Source: Porphyrobacter sp. IPPAS B-1204
GTDB taxonomy: Bacteria; Pseudomonadota; Alphaproteobacteria; Sphingomonadales; Sphingomonadaceae
Reading direction: 5' to 3'
Length of the DNA: 64,000 nt
NCBI GenBank assembly: GCA_003724185.1
Contig: RHGM01000002.1
Coordinates: 126,804 to 190,803, forward strand
Shown: one piece after another, positions 63,740 through 64,000 of the stretch
How positions within the stretch are numbered: the first letter of the stretch is position 1
Layout: each line of letters begins with the position of its first letter
Notes under the pieces: model-generated
Seen by the model: only the letters and a program-made list of their open reading frames with translations
Told to the model about the DNA's origin: nothing
Database searches by the model: none
Program-made: the position numbers and the translations under genes

Positions 63740-64000
63740 TCAGTTTATTGTAGCGCGGAAGTAGACTGTCCGCTCATCGTTGCCGGGAATGTCATCAAGC
63801 GTCGCGGTGACCGAACCGGCACTGAAGCTGCCACCGGTAACACCATCGGCGTTGCAATTGCCCGAACCGTCACTTGTGCCGTTGATGCGGATGCCGAAGA
63901 CTGCATCGAAGGTAAGGTCGCCCGGCAGCGGATCGGTGATGGTCACATTGGTGGCCGTTGCGCTGCCTGCGGCATTACCGACGGTCACGCAATATTCGAT
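63740..64000 (-). CDS. DUF11-domain protein, C-terminus only (continues beyond window)
   Basis: The last 86 codons of a gene whose 5' part lies outside the window. They encode a DUF11-type beta-sandwich (EYCVTVGNAAGSATATNVTI, TDPLPGDLTFDAVFGIRING) typical of large exported proteins with conserved repeat domains. It ends 27 bases before the next gene, indicating one operon of exported proteins. Confidence 0.8.
   Translation of the reverse strand: MEYCVTVGNAAGSATATNVTITDPLPGDLTFDAVFGIRINGTSDGSGNCNADGVTGGSFSAGSVTATLDDIPGNDERTVYFRATIN

Noticed and set aside
1..64000. tRNA genes or tRNA-based attachment sites for the integrases
   Set aside because: Scanning by eye for T-loop and acceptor patterns near the recombinases found none; a covariance-model search would be decisive.
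1..64000. CRISPR arrays
   Set aside because: The only regular direct-repeat array is the 15-mer iteron set at 45.45-45.56 kb, with 22-bp period and no cas genes nearby.

Overview
The window looks alphaproteobacterial, most likely Sphingomonadales (Erythrobacteraceae or Sphingomonadaceae). The DNA is GC-rich, and it carries an alphaproteobacterial plasmid gene set (DUF1173, DUF7007, DUF3768, DUF2493, DUF7146/toprim and strawberry-notch-like genes), a RepA/ParA/ParB backbone, and Sphingomonad-style secreted proteins. An iteron array next to repA and a parAB cassette suggest a plasmid, a megaplasmid or an integrated plasmid. No tRNA, rRNA or CRISPR array was seen.

Layout. 0.5-5.2 kb: a small membrane ORF, galE, a LysR fragment, an IS5-family element with 17-bp terminal repeats, and a nucleotidyltransferase. 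5.5-8.5 kb: a decaying peptide-export locus, with an HlyD adaptor and a C39-peptidase ABC exporter that has lost most of its ATPase domain. 8.7-12.5 kb: three tandem tyrosine recombinases (the last truncated) and ssb. 12.9-16.4 kb: toxin-antitoxin modules, a secreted protein and an orphan AbrB. 16.6-24.9 kb: a resolvase/DNA-methylase chimera, a TPR-arginine-methyltransferase-like protein, an exported KatG, an integrase remnant, a chemoreceptor with a replaced tail, and a GGDEF protein.

25-37.2 kb is a plasmid accessory module, almost all on the minus strand and strongly eroded. DUF1173, DUF3768, a ParB-like gene and the strawberry-notch-like gene carry stop codons, frameshifts or internal deletions. 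RES/DUF2384, ParDE and DUF4160/DUF2442 modules lie among them. Several genes here have a GGGGAGGGGGAGGGG-like tract just before the start codon. 37.7-43.6 kb holds wecC-wecB (UDP-ManNAcA synthesis) and cysD-cysNC-cysQ (PAPS metabolism), with cysD reduced to its first and last codons.

43.8-52.7 kb: a broken lytic-transglycosylase locus, five iterons, repA preceded by two identical 20-bp palindromes, parB, parA with an 11-bp inverted repeat upstream, a conserved-looking plasmid protein, and a divergent tyrosine recombinase. 52.8-64 kb: a minus-strand operon of very large exported proteins. These are a DUF11 protein (partial), a 1711-residue outer-membrane protein with a beta-barrel-like end, and a giant beta-helix protein interrupted by one missing base.

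Overall, intact modules (replication/partition, wec/cys, KatG, toxin-antitoxin pairs, surface proteins) sit among wreckage of transfer, export and recombination genes. In-frame TAG codons recur in otherwise collinear genes. Because frameshifts, other stop codons and deletions occur alongside them, I read these as decay rather than recoding.
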